Positions 52,601 to 61,470 of a DNA stretch of 64,000 nucleotides are shown here, in pieces. The notes under the pieces were generated by a model, which saw only the letters and a program-made list of their open reading frames with translations, was not told the DNA's origin and ran no database searches. The position numbers were made by a program, and so were the translations under genes. The DNA is taken from positions 15,474 to 79,473 of the forward strand of contig JAVBNH010000009.1 of NCBI GenBank assembly GCA_031551635.1, written 5' to 3'. The stretch is from JAVBNH01 sp031551635. GTDB lineage: Bacteria; Bacillota; Clostridia; Oscillospirales; Acutalibacteraceae. Numbering within the stretch: position 1 is the stretch's first letter; every line of letters begins with the position of its first letter.

Positions 52601-52730
52601 CTTTTCTGAAATCGGTTTTTTCAAGGATGGATTTTGCCGAAAAAGGTACAAAATAAGCTCTCGGCTCAAGCTTATTGAGCTCATAAACCTTAAAATTCGC
52701 GTGATTCTTAAAATTGATATTATACTTCAT
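49698..52730 (-). CDS. lacZ: Beta-galactosidase (GH2, LacZ type)
   Basis: A 1010-residue GH2 beta-galactosidase with the full five-domain length. The N-terminal sugar-binding domain (LSGEWGFKFYKQYSKMP, VPSVWQREGHYEEP), the acid/base motif MWSLGNEAGGYKC, the nucleophile motif YFCEYCHAMGFGPG and the C-terminal beta-sandwich (Bgal small chain) are all seen. No signal peptide, so it acts inside the cell, perhaps on galactosides released from pectin side chains or lactose. It heads a minus-strand cluster with the GH43 and GH78 genes. GAGGAAAGGA precedes the ATG. Confidence 0.95.
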   Translation of the reverse strand: MKYNINFKNHANFKVYELNKLEPRAYFVPFSAKSILEKTDFRKERYESDMLDCLSGEWGFKFYKQYSKMPAVIDTLRMKFDSVHVPSVWQREGHYEEPVYLNCPYQFKTLPPEVPEDMPCGVYRKEFMINGAEKTHRITFLGVANNIGLYVNGQFVGYSEGSHNTAEFDITPYIKNGLNELLAVSFKWCNGSFLEAQDFFRENGIFRDVYITKQPDAFLWDFKLETPKSGKTYDLNIEAMLCGDLTGTIVNAALFTKDGKLLCEDSVKASEAVNFSFKKLNVEEWNAEIPTLYDLYLSVVKEGKELMCLRNFTGFKTVEIQGEVFLFNGANIKMKGVNHHDTHPVRGYAMTLEDLEDDIKLMKSLNVNTVRTSHYPSDPFFLILADVYGCYVVDEADIETHGLHDLGLHTDWISMDMKWAKHYLDRVKRMYYRDRNRACITMWSLGNEAGGYKCHDVCYKYLHEVCPQIPVHYEGVVRTKRHSYDVISEMYTSIPVIRDMLKHKRTNNHKVDKRYFGKPFYFCEYCHAMGFGPGNLEEYWEVMYAGDQFMGGCIWEWADHSVFHGPEDKKYKYKYTYGGDHGEKQHDGNFCVDALVYPDRTPHTGAYEMQVVYRPIRAKSLGNGMFEFLNTNRFRNADYLKITWELLENGLVIDSGELKKLDLAPKATKQVEIKHKEISEEKDYHLNLSYFEDGNLMALEQLVLNDVEYEFEFEIGDKISAEIYDNIITVKFDNGFVKFSDEDGQLLNYCVDKKEYINQTPAGNVKGFLPNLWRAFLDNDHYPKRLWKQSGLDKMKSVAADIIVELDNAVVNVYVLYELKVGKKVFYNVDVNYAIWASGAMDVTASLEVASDDAPVDLARFGLTLELAKELDNVKYYGRGEKENLPDIIAQSPMGIYSSTVKAMHEPYIYPQDNGDHCETKWLELSDKKGRGLTIYAYDKFAFSVHDYTQESLEKAKHQEDLKDENTVFLSLDSFQRGSGSCACGPDTLDEYKRDASMEELVVSFTIIPN

Positions 52731-52778
52731 AAAATGATTCCTTTCCTCATGGAAAAATTTAATCTTTTGACCAAAAAT

Positions 52779-52807
52779 AGTATATCATATCATTGGTATT
52801 TTTACAA
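52779..52807 (-). promoter_or_regulatory. Promoter of the lacZ-GH43-GH78 cluster
   Basis: On the minus strand TTGTAA (52802-52807) and TATACT (52779-52784) are spaced by 17 nt, about 45 nt upstream of the lacZ start. Confidence 0.68.
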
Positions 52808-52860
52808 TGTTTATAAGAGATAAATTATTTTGTTTTTTGTTAAATATATTAAATTTTTTA

Positions 52861-52889
52861 TTGTACATCACTGCTCAATGTGTTATAAT
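52861..52889 (+). promoter_or_regulatory. Promoter of the metallophosphoesterase operon
   Basis: TTGTAC and TATAAT are spaced by 17 nt. Transcription would begin near 52896, which rules out the longer upstream reading from 52830. Confidence 0.65.
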
Positions 52890-52934
52890 TTAATAACAAA
52901 TATGTATAAAAACATTAGAGAGTTGGATTTATTT

Positions 52935-54479
52935 ATGCCTGAAGAACTAAAAGTTGCATTGGTCGCTGATTTGCATTATTATTCACGAAGCCTTGGAGAC
53001 AGCGGCAGCGCCTATGAAATGCGTTCGAAAACAGACCAGAAATGTCTGGCTGAATCGGGAGCGATTATTGATTCAGCTTTTGAAATATTAAAAAACTCCG
53101 ATGCTGATGCCGTTTTGATAGCCGGCGACATCACCAATAACGGCGAAAGGGTTTCCCATGCTGAAATAAAAGAAAAGCTCCTTGAGCTGCAGAAACACAA
53201 ACCGGTTTTTCTTATCTACTCCACTCATGATTTTTGCTCGAACGGACTTGCGAAACGCTATTCCGGTGATGATATTATTAACGATGTCGAATGCGTAAAG
53301 CAGGATGAACTGCGTGAGATGTATTTTGACTTCGGAGTGAAAAATGCGATTTCGGAATTTATACACCCTAACGGCTCCTCCTCATATTGCACGAAAATCA
53401 AGGAGGGCTACAGGCTTCTCGGGATAAACGACGATTACAGCGGCAAGGGCAAGGCGGGCTACACTGACGAGCACCTCGAATGGGTTCTGCAGCAGATTAA
53501 GGACGCGAAGGCGGCGGGTGACGAAATTTTTGCGATGGAGCATCATTTGATGATGCCGTGTCTCTCAAAGCTCGTGAACTCGAGCCAGCTTATAAGTGAC
53601 TGGCAGTCGCGTGCGAATATCCTTGCAGACGGCGGTCTTGAGTATGTTTTTGTGGGGCATTCGCATTTTCAGCGTACTGCGAAAATCACCACGGAAAACG
53701 GAAATACGCTGCACCAGATTAATCTCGGCTCGCTGTGCGGCTACCCGATGCCATATACATATTTCACTCTCAGCAAAAACAGAGCGACAGTCGAGGTCAG
53801 GCACCTTGAGAGCTTTGTTTATGACGGCAAGACACTAGGTTTTGATTTTATCAGAAGGCACACTGCCGGAGTTTTTACCGACATTGTCGCCTGCGCTGTA
53901 AACAGTGAGGAGCTTCTGACAAAAAGGCTGAGCGCACAAGGCATAAAGACTGATTTTGTCCACGCGAATTATAAGCTTATTCAGAAAGCGGCGGTTTATC
54001 TTAGGGATGTTAATGTGAAACGCGCATTGAAAATTATCAGCAGACTAACCATATATACTGTTTTTGATAAAAAGCAGATAAAAGCAGCCTTCAAAAAAAT
54101 TGAGAAAGTCACAAAAGAGACTGAGGACAAAATAAAACGAACGAAAACAGTAGTAAAAATTTTAAACAAAGCCTCCTTTGGCGGTGGAGTTGACCGTGAG
54201 GCGGCTAAGCAATTTGAAAAAGACAGCTTTTTTGACTATATTGAGCTATTGTTTCTTGCGGTTTTTGACGGCTCGCGCTTCACCTTTTCAAGCGAAGACG
54301 GTCTATACAAGGTAGTGACAGATTTAGCCGCGCTGCCGAGACGCACGGCAAAACTTCTGCCCGTTTCCGCCTTGAAAAGCGACAAAATTCAGGCGGTTTT
54401 TGATGATATTGAGCTGACCGCGAGGGAGCTTCTCAGCCCCTCTATCCCAAATAATTATCTCGAAATCGAGAGGGTATAG
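52935..54479 (+). CDS. Calcineurin-like metallophosphoesterase
   Basis: About 514 residues. The metal-site motifs of the superfamily are in order: VALVADLHYYS, LIAGDITNNGE, YSTHDFC (Asn/His variant), AMEHHLMMP and VGHSHFQRT. The catalytic domain covers about 1-300; the remaining 200 residues are helical and unassigned (charged KKIEKVTKETEDKIKRT stretch). No signal peptide. The ATG at 52935 is chosen because it follows the promoter and begins MPEELKVALVADL; the ribosome site (TTGGA) is weak. First of a five-gene run ending in the giant LRR protein. Confidence 0.85.
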   Translation: MPEELKVALVADLHYYSRSLGDSGSAYEMRSKTDQKCLAESGAIIDSAFEILKNSDADAVLIAGDITNNGERVSHAEIKEKLLELQKHKPVFLIYSTHDFCSNGLAKRYSGDDIINDVECVKQDELREMYFDFGVKNAISEFIHPNGSSSYCTKIKEGYRLLGINDDYSGKGKAGYTDEHLEWVLQQIKDAKAAGDEIFAMEHHLMMPCLSKLVNSSQLISDWQSRANILADGGLEYVFVGHSHFQRTAKITTENGNTLHQINLGSLCGYPMPYTYFTLSKNRATVEVRHLESFVYDGKTLGFDFIRRHTAGVFTDIVACAVNSEELLTKRLSAQGIKTDFVHANYKLIQKAAVYLRDVNVKRALKIISRLTIYTVFDKKQIKAAFKKIEKVTKETEDKIKRTKTVVKILNKASFGGGVDREAAKQFEKDSFFDYIELLFLAVFDGSRFTFSSEDGLYKVVTDLAALPRRTAKLLPVSALKSDKIQAVFDDIELTARELLSPSIPNNYLEIERV

Positions 54480-54481
54480 CT

Positions 54482-55732
54482 ATGGTTTACTATAAGCCGG
54501 AAAAGGCGGAGTATAATGCCGCAGCGGAAATTATAAATGCAGCGCTGAGTGCCGCTAACCCTTATGATGCGGTTTTTAATAAGCTTAAGGGAAAGATTTA
54601 CAAGAAACCTCCCATAGTAATTGCCTTCGGAAAAGCCGCTTCACCTATGGCGGCGGCGGCTTATGACGCGCTTGGAGGACGGATAAAAAAAGGGATTGTT
54701 GTAACGAAGTACGATCATGCGAAGGATATTCCTCCACTTTTTGAGGTTTTTGAAGCAGGGCATCCAGTGTCGGATGAAAACACTGTCATTGCGTCAAAAA
54801 AAGTGCTTGAGTCCACATTGATTCTTGACGGAAATGATACCGTCCTCGTACTCATTTCAGGCGGCGGTTCTGCGCTTTTTGAAATACCTCTATGCTCTCT
54901 TGAGAGACAAAAAGAAATATCAGACATGCTTATGAAAAAAGGAGCGGATATTTTTGAGTTGAATACCGTACGCAAACGACTCTCGGAGGTCAAGGGCGGG
55001 CGTTTCGCGGAGCATTGCCTACCGGCGACTGTTGAAGTGCTTGCCTTGTCGGATGTTATCGGTGACCGGGCTGATGTTATCGCTTCAGGACCATGCTCGC
55101 CGGATAATTCGACCTGTGATCAGGCAGTTAGTGTTATAAAGAAATATGGCATCTGTCTGAGTGCTCAGGAGCAAGAATTTCTTAATACCGAAACGCCGAA
55201 AAGGCTGTTTAATACAGATATTAAAATTGTCGGCAACCTTAAAATTCTATGTGAGGCTGCTAAGTCAGCGGCGGAAGGACTCGGATATAAGGCTCATATA
55301 ATTTCAACCGAAAAGCAGGGAGAAGCCAGAGTATTCGGAAATGAAATTGCCCAGTTTGCATTAAAAATCAAGGCTGAAAACAAAGGAAAAGCCGCACTTA
55401 TTTATGGCGGCGAGACGACGGTTACAGTCAGGGGAAGCGGCAGGGGAGGACGAAATCAGGAAATCGCCCTTGAAGCGGCGAGAGTTATCGATTCTCGCGA
55501 AGGAATAATTATTTTTTCCCTAGGCTCTGACGGAACTGACGGACCGACTGACGCGGCAGGGGGGATCGCGGACGGTAAAACTGCGCGGAAGCTCAGTGAC
55601 AGGGGCATATCACTGCTTGAGGAGCTAAATAATAATAATTCATATTACGCATTAAAAGAAAGCGGAGGGTTAATAATCACAGGCGCGACAGGTACAAATG
55701 TAAACGACCTTAGTGTTGCCCTGATTGATTAA
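54482..55732 (+). CDS. Glycerate 2-kinase (MOFRL/DUF4147 family)
   Basis: A 416-residue kinase that phosphorylates glycerate at the 2 position. Motifs are IVIAFGKAASPMAAAAY, GHPVSDENTV, the P-loop-like VLISGGGSALFE and the C-terminal MOFRL pieces AALIYGGETTVTVRGSGRGGRN and SLGSDGTDGPTDAAGG. It starts two nt after the metallophosphoesterase stop. 2-Phosphoglycerate would feed lower glycolysis, consistent with sugar-acid catabolism elsewhere in the window. Confidence 0.93.
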   Translation: MVYYKPEKAEYNAAAEIINAALSAANPYDAVFNKLKGKIYKKPPIVIAFGKAASPMAAAAYDALGGRIKKGIVVTKYDHAKDIPPLFEVFEAGHPVSDENTVIASKKVLESTLILDGNDTVLVLISGGGSALFEIPLCSLERQKEISDMLMKKGADIFELNTVRKRLSEVKGGRFAEHCLPATVEVLALSDVIGDRADVIASGPCSPDNSTCDQAVSVIKKYGICLSAQEQEFLNTETPKRLFNTDIKIVGNLKILCEAAKSAAEGLGYKAHIISTEKQGEARVFGNEIAQFALKIKAENKGKAALIYGGETTVTVRGSGRGGRNQEIALEAARVIDSREGIIIFSLGSDGTDGPTDAAGGIADGKTARKLSDRGISLLEELNNNNSYYALKESGGLIITGATGTNVNDLSVALID

Positions 55733-55741
55733 AATGTACAG

Positions 55742-57217
55742 ATGGAAATAATTCTGAACGGCAATACAGTAAATTGTGAAAGCAGTAAAAATCTTTTAGA
55801 GGTACTCAGGAAAAACGGCGAGGATGTGAACGCGGTCTGCGGCGGGAAGGGAACTTGCGGAAAATGTCTTGTTAGAATAAAAAACGCCTCTGTACCGACA
55901 CCAAGCGACAGATGCTTTATCGATGAAGCTCGTATAAAAGAAGGAATTAGGCTCGCTTGCAAAACCGGTATTTTCGAGGGAATGGAAGTTGAGACCTTTA
56001 AAAAGCAGTCGATTTCTACTGCTGAAATTGCAAAAACAGCAAATTATCACTGCGAAAATCTTAAGGCTATCGCTGACATCGGCACTACAACGCTTGCTCT
56101 AGCATTGATTAACGAAAACGGCGAAATCATTGACTGTATTACCGAAAACAACTCGCAGTCGCCATACGGCGCGGACGTGATAACGCGTATAAAAAGCTCT
56201 GCGAGCGATAAAGGTGAGCAGCACAGGTTGATTATTTCTCAGACGGAAAAAATGCTTATTAAAATACTCAGGAAGAATAATATCGAAAGTGTAGAGGAGC
56301 TTTTCATTGCCGGAAACACGACTATGATGCACCTGTTTTTCGGAATCGACTGCACCTCCTTAGGCGTTTTTCCCTACAGTCCCGTTTTTCTTGAGTCGAA
56401 GGAAGTTTTGTCACAGGAAAATGGAATGAATAGCTTGAAAAACGCGGTTAAAATCACTTCTCTCCCTTGTATATCAAGCTTTGTCGGCGCGGATATATCA
56501 GCGGGTGTTTTGTGCAATTTATCGCGAAGCGAGGAATATACCCTGCTTATAGACCTCGGTACAAACGCTGAAATTGTGCTTTTTAACAAGGATAAATACT
56601 TCGCCTCCTCTGCCGCCGCCGGACCTGCTTTTGAAGGAGCGAATATCAAAAACGGCATGGCTGCAATACCCGGCGCGTTATGCGGTTTCAAGCTTAATAA
56701 TGGCATCGCGGAATTAAGAACCGTAAATGACCAACCACTTTGCGGCATTTGCGGCTCCGGTCTTATTGACCTGACCGCCGAGCTTCTGAATGCGGGCTTA
56801 ATAGACGAGATGGGTCAACTTGAAGGTGACATTTATAAAATCGGGGAGAATGTGAGCCTATATGCCGAGGATGTCAGGGAGGTTCAGCTTGCGAAATCCG
56901 CCGTCTGCTCGGTTGTGGAAATGCTTGTGAAATCAGCGGGTATCGATTATGGAAGGGTGAGTAAAATTTATCTTTCCGGCGGCTTCGGGAGCTTTATTAA
57001 TATTGAAAACGCAAGGAAAATCGGACTGCTGCCGAAGGAAATTGACTGCGGGACCTCCGTGCTTGGAAATTCCTGCCTGATGGGTACAGCGCTTTACGCC
57101 TGCGATATTGCTCTAAGGTCAAAAATAAACGAAATAATCGCGGGTGTTGAAGTACTTGATTTCGCGCACAACACCGATTTTTCAGACAGATTTATTGAAA
57201 ATATAATGTTTTTTTAA
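55742..57217 (+). CDS. RACo-like ferredoxin/ASKHA protein (DUF4445)
   Basis: A 491-residue protein. A plant-type [2Fe-2S] domain (about 1-80) has cysteines in AVCGGKGTCGKC and RLACKTG. A C-terminal ASKHA-fold domain (DUF4445) follows, with IADIGTTTLALALI, LLIDLGTNAEIVLF, ICGSGLIDLTAELL and YLSGGFGSFI. RACo/RamA proteins use ATP to reductively activate corrinoid proteins of methyltransferases. It is somewhat shorter than typical members (about 600 aa) because the linker is reduced. No corrinoid protein or methyltransferase is in the window, so its partner is unknown. Confidence 0.88.
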   Translation: MEIILNGNTVNCESSKNLLEVLRKNGEDVNAVCGGKGTCGKCLVRIKNASVPTPSDRCFIDEARIKEGIRLACKTGIFEGMEVETFKKQSISTAEIAKTANYHCENLKAIADIGTTTLALALINENGEIIDCITENNSQSPYGADVITRIKSSASDKGEQHRLIISQTEKMLIKILRKNNIESVEELFIAGNTTMMHLFFGIDCTSLGVFPYSPVFLESKEVLSQENGMNSLKNAVKITSLPCISSFVGADISAGVLCNLSRSEEYTLLIDLGTNAEIVLFNKDKYFASSAAAGPAFEGANIKNGMAAIPGALCGFKLNNGIAELRTVNDQPLCGICGSGLIDLTAELLNAGLIDEMGQLEGDIYKIGENVSLYAEDVREVQLAKSAVCSVVEMLVKSAGIDYGRVSKIYLSGGFGSFINIENARKIGLLPKEIDCGTSVLGNSCLMGTALYACDIALRSKINEIIAGVEVLDFAHNTDFSDRFIENIMFF

Positions 57218-57243
57218 CAGAAAACATATGAGAAGGTGACTAA

Positions 57244-57942
57244 GTGGGTAAAAAAAGCTTGCTGGATAAGGTTCCGCTGGTTAGTTATTCGCGCGGCGAG
57301 GAAATTGCTAACTCCCTTTCCCATGCTGCAGGTGCGGTCTTTTCGGTTTTGGTTCTTGTTTTATGTGTTGTTAAAGCTGCCAGAAGCGGGGATAAAATGG
57401 CTATAACAGCAGCGGTTATTTACGGCATATCGATTTTAGTGCTGTATACAGCTTCAACGCTTTACCACAGCTTTCCGGACGGAAAAGTGAAAAAAATACT
57501 CCGCATTCTTGACCATTCAATGATATTTCTGCTAATAGCCGGGAGCGTCACACCCTTCGCAATGGTTTCCATTTATGCTCTCAGCCCCACACGCGGCTGG
57601 ATTATGTTTATCATAGCCTGGACGGGTCTCATAGTCGGAATCCTCGCGACAGTAATTGACTTTGAGAAGTCAAAGGTGCTTGACATGATTTTATACATAG
57701 GCCTCGGGTGGTCAATGATTCTCGTGACCTTCCCGCTGATGAAATATATCCCGCGAACACCGCTTTACCTCATGTTTTTCGGCGGTTTTTTGTATACAGC
57801 GGGAGTAATTTTCTATGGCATCGGCAAAAAGAAAAAATATATGCACTTCGTTTTTCACCTGTTTGTAATGCTGGGAAGTGCCGCACATTTCTGGTGCATT
57901 TTTAAATATGTTTTGGATATAGGGAGGGACATCAGTATGTGA
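57244..57942 (+). CDS. Hemolysin III family membrane protein
   Basis: A 232-residue protein of the YqfA/hemolysin III (PAQR-like) family with about seven membrane segments. Conserved pieces are GEEIANSLSHAAGAVFSV, TLYHSFPDG..KILRILDHSMIFLLIAGSVTPF and the C-terminal FHLFVMLGSAAHFWCIF, giving the His/Asp metal-site pattern of the superfamily. The actual function is uncertain; the hemolysis label is historical. The start is GTG at 57244 with GAGAAGGTG upstream. Confidence 0.9.
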   Translation: MGKKSLLDKVPLVSYSRGEEIANSLSHAAGAVFSVLVLVLCVVKAARSGDKMAITAAVIYGISILVLYTASTLYHSFPDGKVKKILRILDHSMIFLLIAGSVTPFAMVSIYALSPTRGWIMFIIAWTGLIVGILATVIDFEKSKVLDMILYIGLGWSMILVTFPLMKYIPRTPLYLMFFGGFLYTAGVIFYGIGKKKKYMHFVFHLFVMLGSAAHFWCIFKYVLDIGRDISM

Positions 57943-57993
57943 AAACAGGCAGCAAAAATCATTAAAAAACAATATTTTAAGGAGAGATTGTTA

Positions 57994-60900
57994 ATGAAAC
58001 AATATGGACGAAAAATCACAGCGATAATCTTATCAGCCGCATTTCTTTTTTCTATGCTGCCGCTCAGCATAATCGCCGAACCTGTCAGTGATTTCACTAC
58101 CACATTGCTTGATGACGGAACACTTGAAATCACCGGCTATAACGGCGACGACGTTGTTGTAAGCATTCCCGCCATAATAGACGGAAGGTATGTTTCGACA
58201 ATTGCTACTAATGCATTTTTTGACAAGAGTAATATGACGACATTAAATATACCTTCAACTGTGATTAATATTAAGTATCGCCCAGTTACATTTTGTCCAG
58301 CATTCGTTGAATTTATTGTTGCACCTGACAATGATTACTATTCCTCGAGTTCGGGTGTGCTTTTTAATAAGAATCAAAAAACACTGGTGTTTTATGCGGG
58401 AGACAGTGCTGTCTCGGCTTATACCGTCCCGGCAACAGTGGAAACTATCGGGGAATATGCCTTCCAAAGCAATCAGAATCTCGATACAGTTAACCTCTCA
58501 AGCAATGTGAAACGCATTGAGGAGTATGCCTTCTCAAGCTGCGGTATCCTAGAAAATATTAACAATGCCGAAAATGTTTCATATCTCGGCAGCAGCGCCC
58601 TCTACGGCACAAAATGGCTTGAAAATCAGCCGGAGGGAATTGTCTATTTCGGCAAATGCGCTTATACATATCAAGGAGTAATGCCTGCTGACTACAGTCC
58701 TACAATAAATCAAGGCACGAAGTGTATTGCTGTTGGTGCGTTTGCAAATAATGAGAATCTTGTTGAGGTAAGACTTGCTTCCAGCGTTGAGGTGATTGGT
58801 GCGGAAGCGTTTTATAATAGTGGTTTGAAAGCATTCAGTATACCGGTTGTAAATGCTCTGACAATAATTGAAAAGTCTGCTTTTGATAATTGCAGAAGCC
58901 TTGGCAGCATTGATATTCCTACAGGAATCAAAGAAATTTGCCCTTATACCTTTAGTAACTGCTCCTCACTTACAAGTGTTAAAATACCATCTGCAGTTGA
59001 AGTTATATCTGATAGCGCTTTCTCAATGTGTACAAAACTCAACAGTGTAACTTTCGATCTTACACCGCAAAGTAAGCTTAAAAAAATCAGTGCTTCCGCT
59101 TTCGGCGGCTGCAAGGTTCTCGGGAACTTTACTTTGCCCGATTCTCTGACGGAAATTGCCTATGCTGCTTTTGCCGATTGCGATGCCCTAACCGAAGTCA
59201 CAATACCTGACTCGGTCACTTCACTCGGCGGCGATATTTTTAAAGGCTGCGACGCTCTGGAGACGGCTGTCCTTCCCGCAGGTATTGAAACTATTCCGAA
59301 TCTGATATTCGCGAACTGTCCAAAGCTTTCGAGCATTACTATCCCGTCAGGCGTAAAATCAATCGCTTTCGCCTCCTTCAGAAGCTGTGAGAGCCTGACC
59401 GAAATTGAGCTGCCTGCAGGGCTTGAAAGCATCGGCGATGACGCATTTTTGAATTGCTCTAAGCTTTTGGAGCTTGAACTACCCGGGAGCCTGACTGCCA
59501 TCGGTAAGTCGAGCTTCGCAATGTGCAAGGAGCTAACAGAGATAACAATACCCGGCAGTATCTTAAATATACCGGAAAACGCTTTTAAAGAGTGTCTTAA
59601 ACTTGAAACGGTGACGATTGGGGAGGGGATGCAGACTGTCGGTAAAAACGCGTTTGACTTCTGCCGCCTTCTTGAGATAATCAATCTGCCCTCAACACTT
59701 CAGACAATTGACCCCACTGCGTTCGGCAACTGTCCCATTATCAGTGAATACAATATCTCCGGGGGAAACCCAAACTTTATGTCGCTTGACGGCGTTCTTC
59801 TCAGCGGCGACGGCTCAAAAATTTTGATTTATCCCTCGTCGAATCCACGTACTCACTATGACATACCTGACACAGTCACTGAAATTGAGAAAAATACATT
59901 TATCAATTGTAAAAACCTTGTTACAGTGAGTGTCCCGGCGTCTGTCACCAGCATTGGCGATTATGCGTTCGGTTCTTGCACTAATCTCACCGGAATTACT
60001 TTCGCGCAAGGGCAGTTGACCACCCTCGGCAACAGTGTTTTCAGCAGCTGTGTTAAGCTCGAAAGCTTCGCAATGCCGAATACGGTTACCGTTGCCGGTG
60101 ATCACTTGCTTTCAGGCTGCACCAAGTTAAAAGAAGCGACTCTTTCAAATTCTCTGACGAGCATCGGCTTGCGAACCTTTTACGATTGTGCTCAGCTTGA
60201 AACGGTAGAAATTCCCGAGGGCTTGGGTGTCATCAGTAATTATATGTTCGCAAACTGCGCAGCACTCACCTCAGTCATTATTCCTGAAAGCATCACAGAT
60301 ATCGGTATGTATGCCTTTTCCGGGTGTACCGCTCTCGAAGATATAAACATCCCCGAGGGCTTAAATCATGTCGGCGAGGGCGCGTTTCTGAATTGTACGC
60401 TCATTACTGAAGTCACACTTCCGCGGGGATTAACAACAATCGACTCGTATGCCTTCGGAATGAAATCTCCGGAAGAACCGGGCGAATATATAAAGGTTCC
60501 GGGATTTACTGTTTCAGGATATAACGGCACTGCCGCGCAGAGCTACGCAAACACTAACGGCTTAATATTTCTCTCGCTTGATGTCGAGGAAACCACCGCT
60601 CCTGTGACAGAGGAGCCTACGACACAACCTCTGAGCGAGCCTACAACCGAACCTACAACCGAGCCTGCAACACCACCGGTATCCGAGCCTTCAACCGAGC
60701 CGACGACAGAGCCGACGACAGAACCGACGACAGAACCGACGACAGAACCGGCGACTGAACCGACGACAGAGCCTATGACAGAACCGACGACAGAGCCGAC
60801 GACTGAACCGACAACAGAACCGACAACTGAACCAACAACACAGCCGACCACCAATGCTATAACTACAACTGCCCCTCCCACCACCGGGGAAGTAACGACA

Positions 60901-61416
60901 AATAAAACCACAACAGGGAAGCCTCAGGAAACCACAAAGAAACCAGCGCCGACAACAGTAAAAACAGAAACCACGACAAAGGAAGTAAAAATCTCAGTTA
61001 ATGAAGGTTCAAATATCATAGTAGACAGCATCAAAAAGCTGATAACAAAAGTTAAAGCCGCGCTGTCTCCGGATGCGTTTTTATCCCAGTTTAAGGACTC
61101 AGACAAGCTCACACTCGAGGACCATGAAGGAAACAAAATGACAGCGGGCTATGCCGGAACAGGCTGTAAGCTGCTTGTGCTCGATACAAAGGGCAAAACG
61201 CTTGACACCTATACACTTGTGGTATCGGGCGACGTGAACGGAGACGGCGAAATTACCGCCGTTGACGCGCGCAAGGTGCTCAGGGTGTCCGCGGAGCTTG
61301 ATACACTCGATGGGATATACTTTGACGCGGCGAATGTGCTGAAGGAATCAACGCTGACCGCCGTCAGTGCGAGAAAGATACTGCGTATCTCAGCGGAATT
61401 GGAAACGGCAGACTGA
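57994..61416 (+). CDS. Giant secreted LRR protein with Thr-Glu-Pro linker and C-terminal dockerin
   Basis: About 1140 residues. A signal peptide (1-28) precedes more than twenty BspA-type LRR_5 repeats (about 50-860), read as units such as [26 protein letters not shown]-rich linker (about 868-1000) follows, then a short spacer domain and a C-terminal dockerin (about 1078-1140). The first dockerin loop [19 protein letters not shown] keeps all Ca2+ ligands; the second ([18 protein letters not shown]) has lost its acidic residues. ATG 57994 sits nine nt after AAGGAG. Last gene of the run; likely a surface adhesin or scaffold recruited by a cohesin. Confidence 0.9.
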   Translation: MKQYGRKITAIILSAAFLFSMLPLSIIAEPVSDFTTTLLDDGTLEITGYNGDDVVVSIPAIIDGRYVSTIATNAFFDKSNMTTLNIPSTVINIKYRPVTFCPAFVEFIVAPDNDYYSSSSGVLFNKNQKTLVFYAGDSAVSAYTVPATVETIGEYAFQSNQNLDTVNLSSNVKRIEEYAFSSCGILENINNAENVSYLGSSALYGTKWLENQPEGIVYFGKCAYTYQGVMPADYSPTINQGTKCIAVGAFANNENLVEVRLASSVEVIGAEAFYNSGLKAFSIPVVNALTIIEKSAFDNCRSLGSIDIPTGIKEICPYTFSNCSSLTSVKIPSAVEVISDSAFSMCTKLNSVTFDLTPQSKLKKISASAFGGCKVLGNFTLPDSLTEIAYAAFADCDALTEVTIPDSVTSLGGDIFKGCDALETAVLPAGIETIPNLIFANCPKLSSITIPSGVKSIAFASFRSCESLTEIELPAGLESIGDDAFLNCSKLLELELPGSLTAIGKSSFAMCKELTEITIPGSILNIPENAFKECLKLETVTIGEGMQTVGKNAFDFCRLLEIINLPSTLQTIDPTAFGNCPIISEYNISGGNPNFMSLDGVLLSGDGSKILIYPSSNPRTHYDIPDTVTEIEKNTFINCKNLVTVSVPASVTSIGDYAFGSCTNLTGITFAQGQLTTLGNSVFSSCVKLESFAMPNTVTVAGDHLLSGCTKLKEATLSNSLTSIGLRTFYDCAQLETVEIPEGLGVISNYMFANCAALTSVIIPESITDIGMYAFSGCTALEDINIPEGLNHVGEGAFLNCTLITEVTLPRGLTTIDSYAFGMKSPEEPGEYIKVPGFTVSGYNGTAAQSYANTNGLIFLSLDVEETTAPVTEEPTTQPLSEPTTEPTTEPATPPVSEPSTEPTTEPTTEPTTEPTTEPATEPTTEPMTEPTTEPTTEPTTEPTTEPTTQPTTNAITTTAPPTTGEVTTNKTTTGKPQETTKKPAPTTVKTETTTKEVKISVNEGSNIIVDSIKKLITKVKAALSPDAFLSQFKDSDKLTLEDHEGNKMTAGYAGTGCKLLVLDTKGKTLDTYTLVVSGDVNGDGEITAVDARKVLRVSAELDTLDGIYFDAANVLKESTLTAVSARKILRISAELETAD
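60613..60846 (+). repeat. Tandem TTEP-coding repeats
   Basis: Imperfect 12-bp units of the type ACGACAGAACCG encode the Thr-Thr-Glu-Pro linker in the LRR/dockerin gene. Expansion or contraction by slippage is plausible. Confidence 0.85.
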
Positions 61417-61426
61417 TATTGAATAA

Positions 61427-61461
61427 AAAAATTAGGCAGGGAATTTCCCTGCCTAATTTTT
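61427..61461. terminator. Bidirectional terminator between convergent genes
   Basis: A 16-bp stem AAAATTAGGCAGGGAA / TTCCCTGCCTAATTTT with A and T flanks serves both the LRR/dockerin gene and the DUF4838 gene. Confidence 0.87.
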
Positions 61462-61470
61462 ATCGTATTT

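Noticed and set aside
52830..52934. Upstream N-terminal extension of the metallophosphoesterase
   Set aside because: It would cross the promoter (-10 at 52884-52889), so it is not in the transcript.
60543..60911. Val-Gly-Ser-Val-rich minus-strand ORF
   Set aside because: It is the complement of the TTEP-coding repeats of the LRR/dockerin gene.
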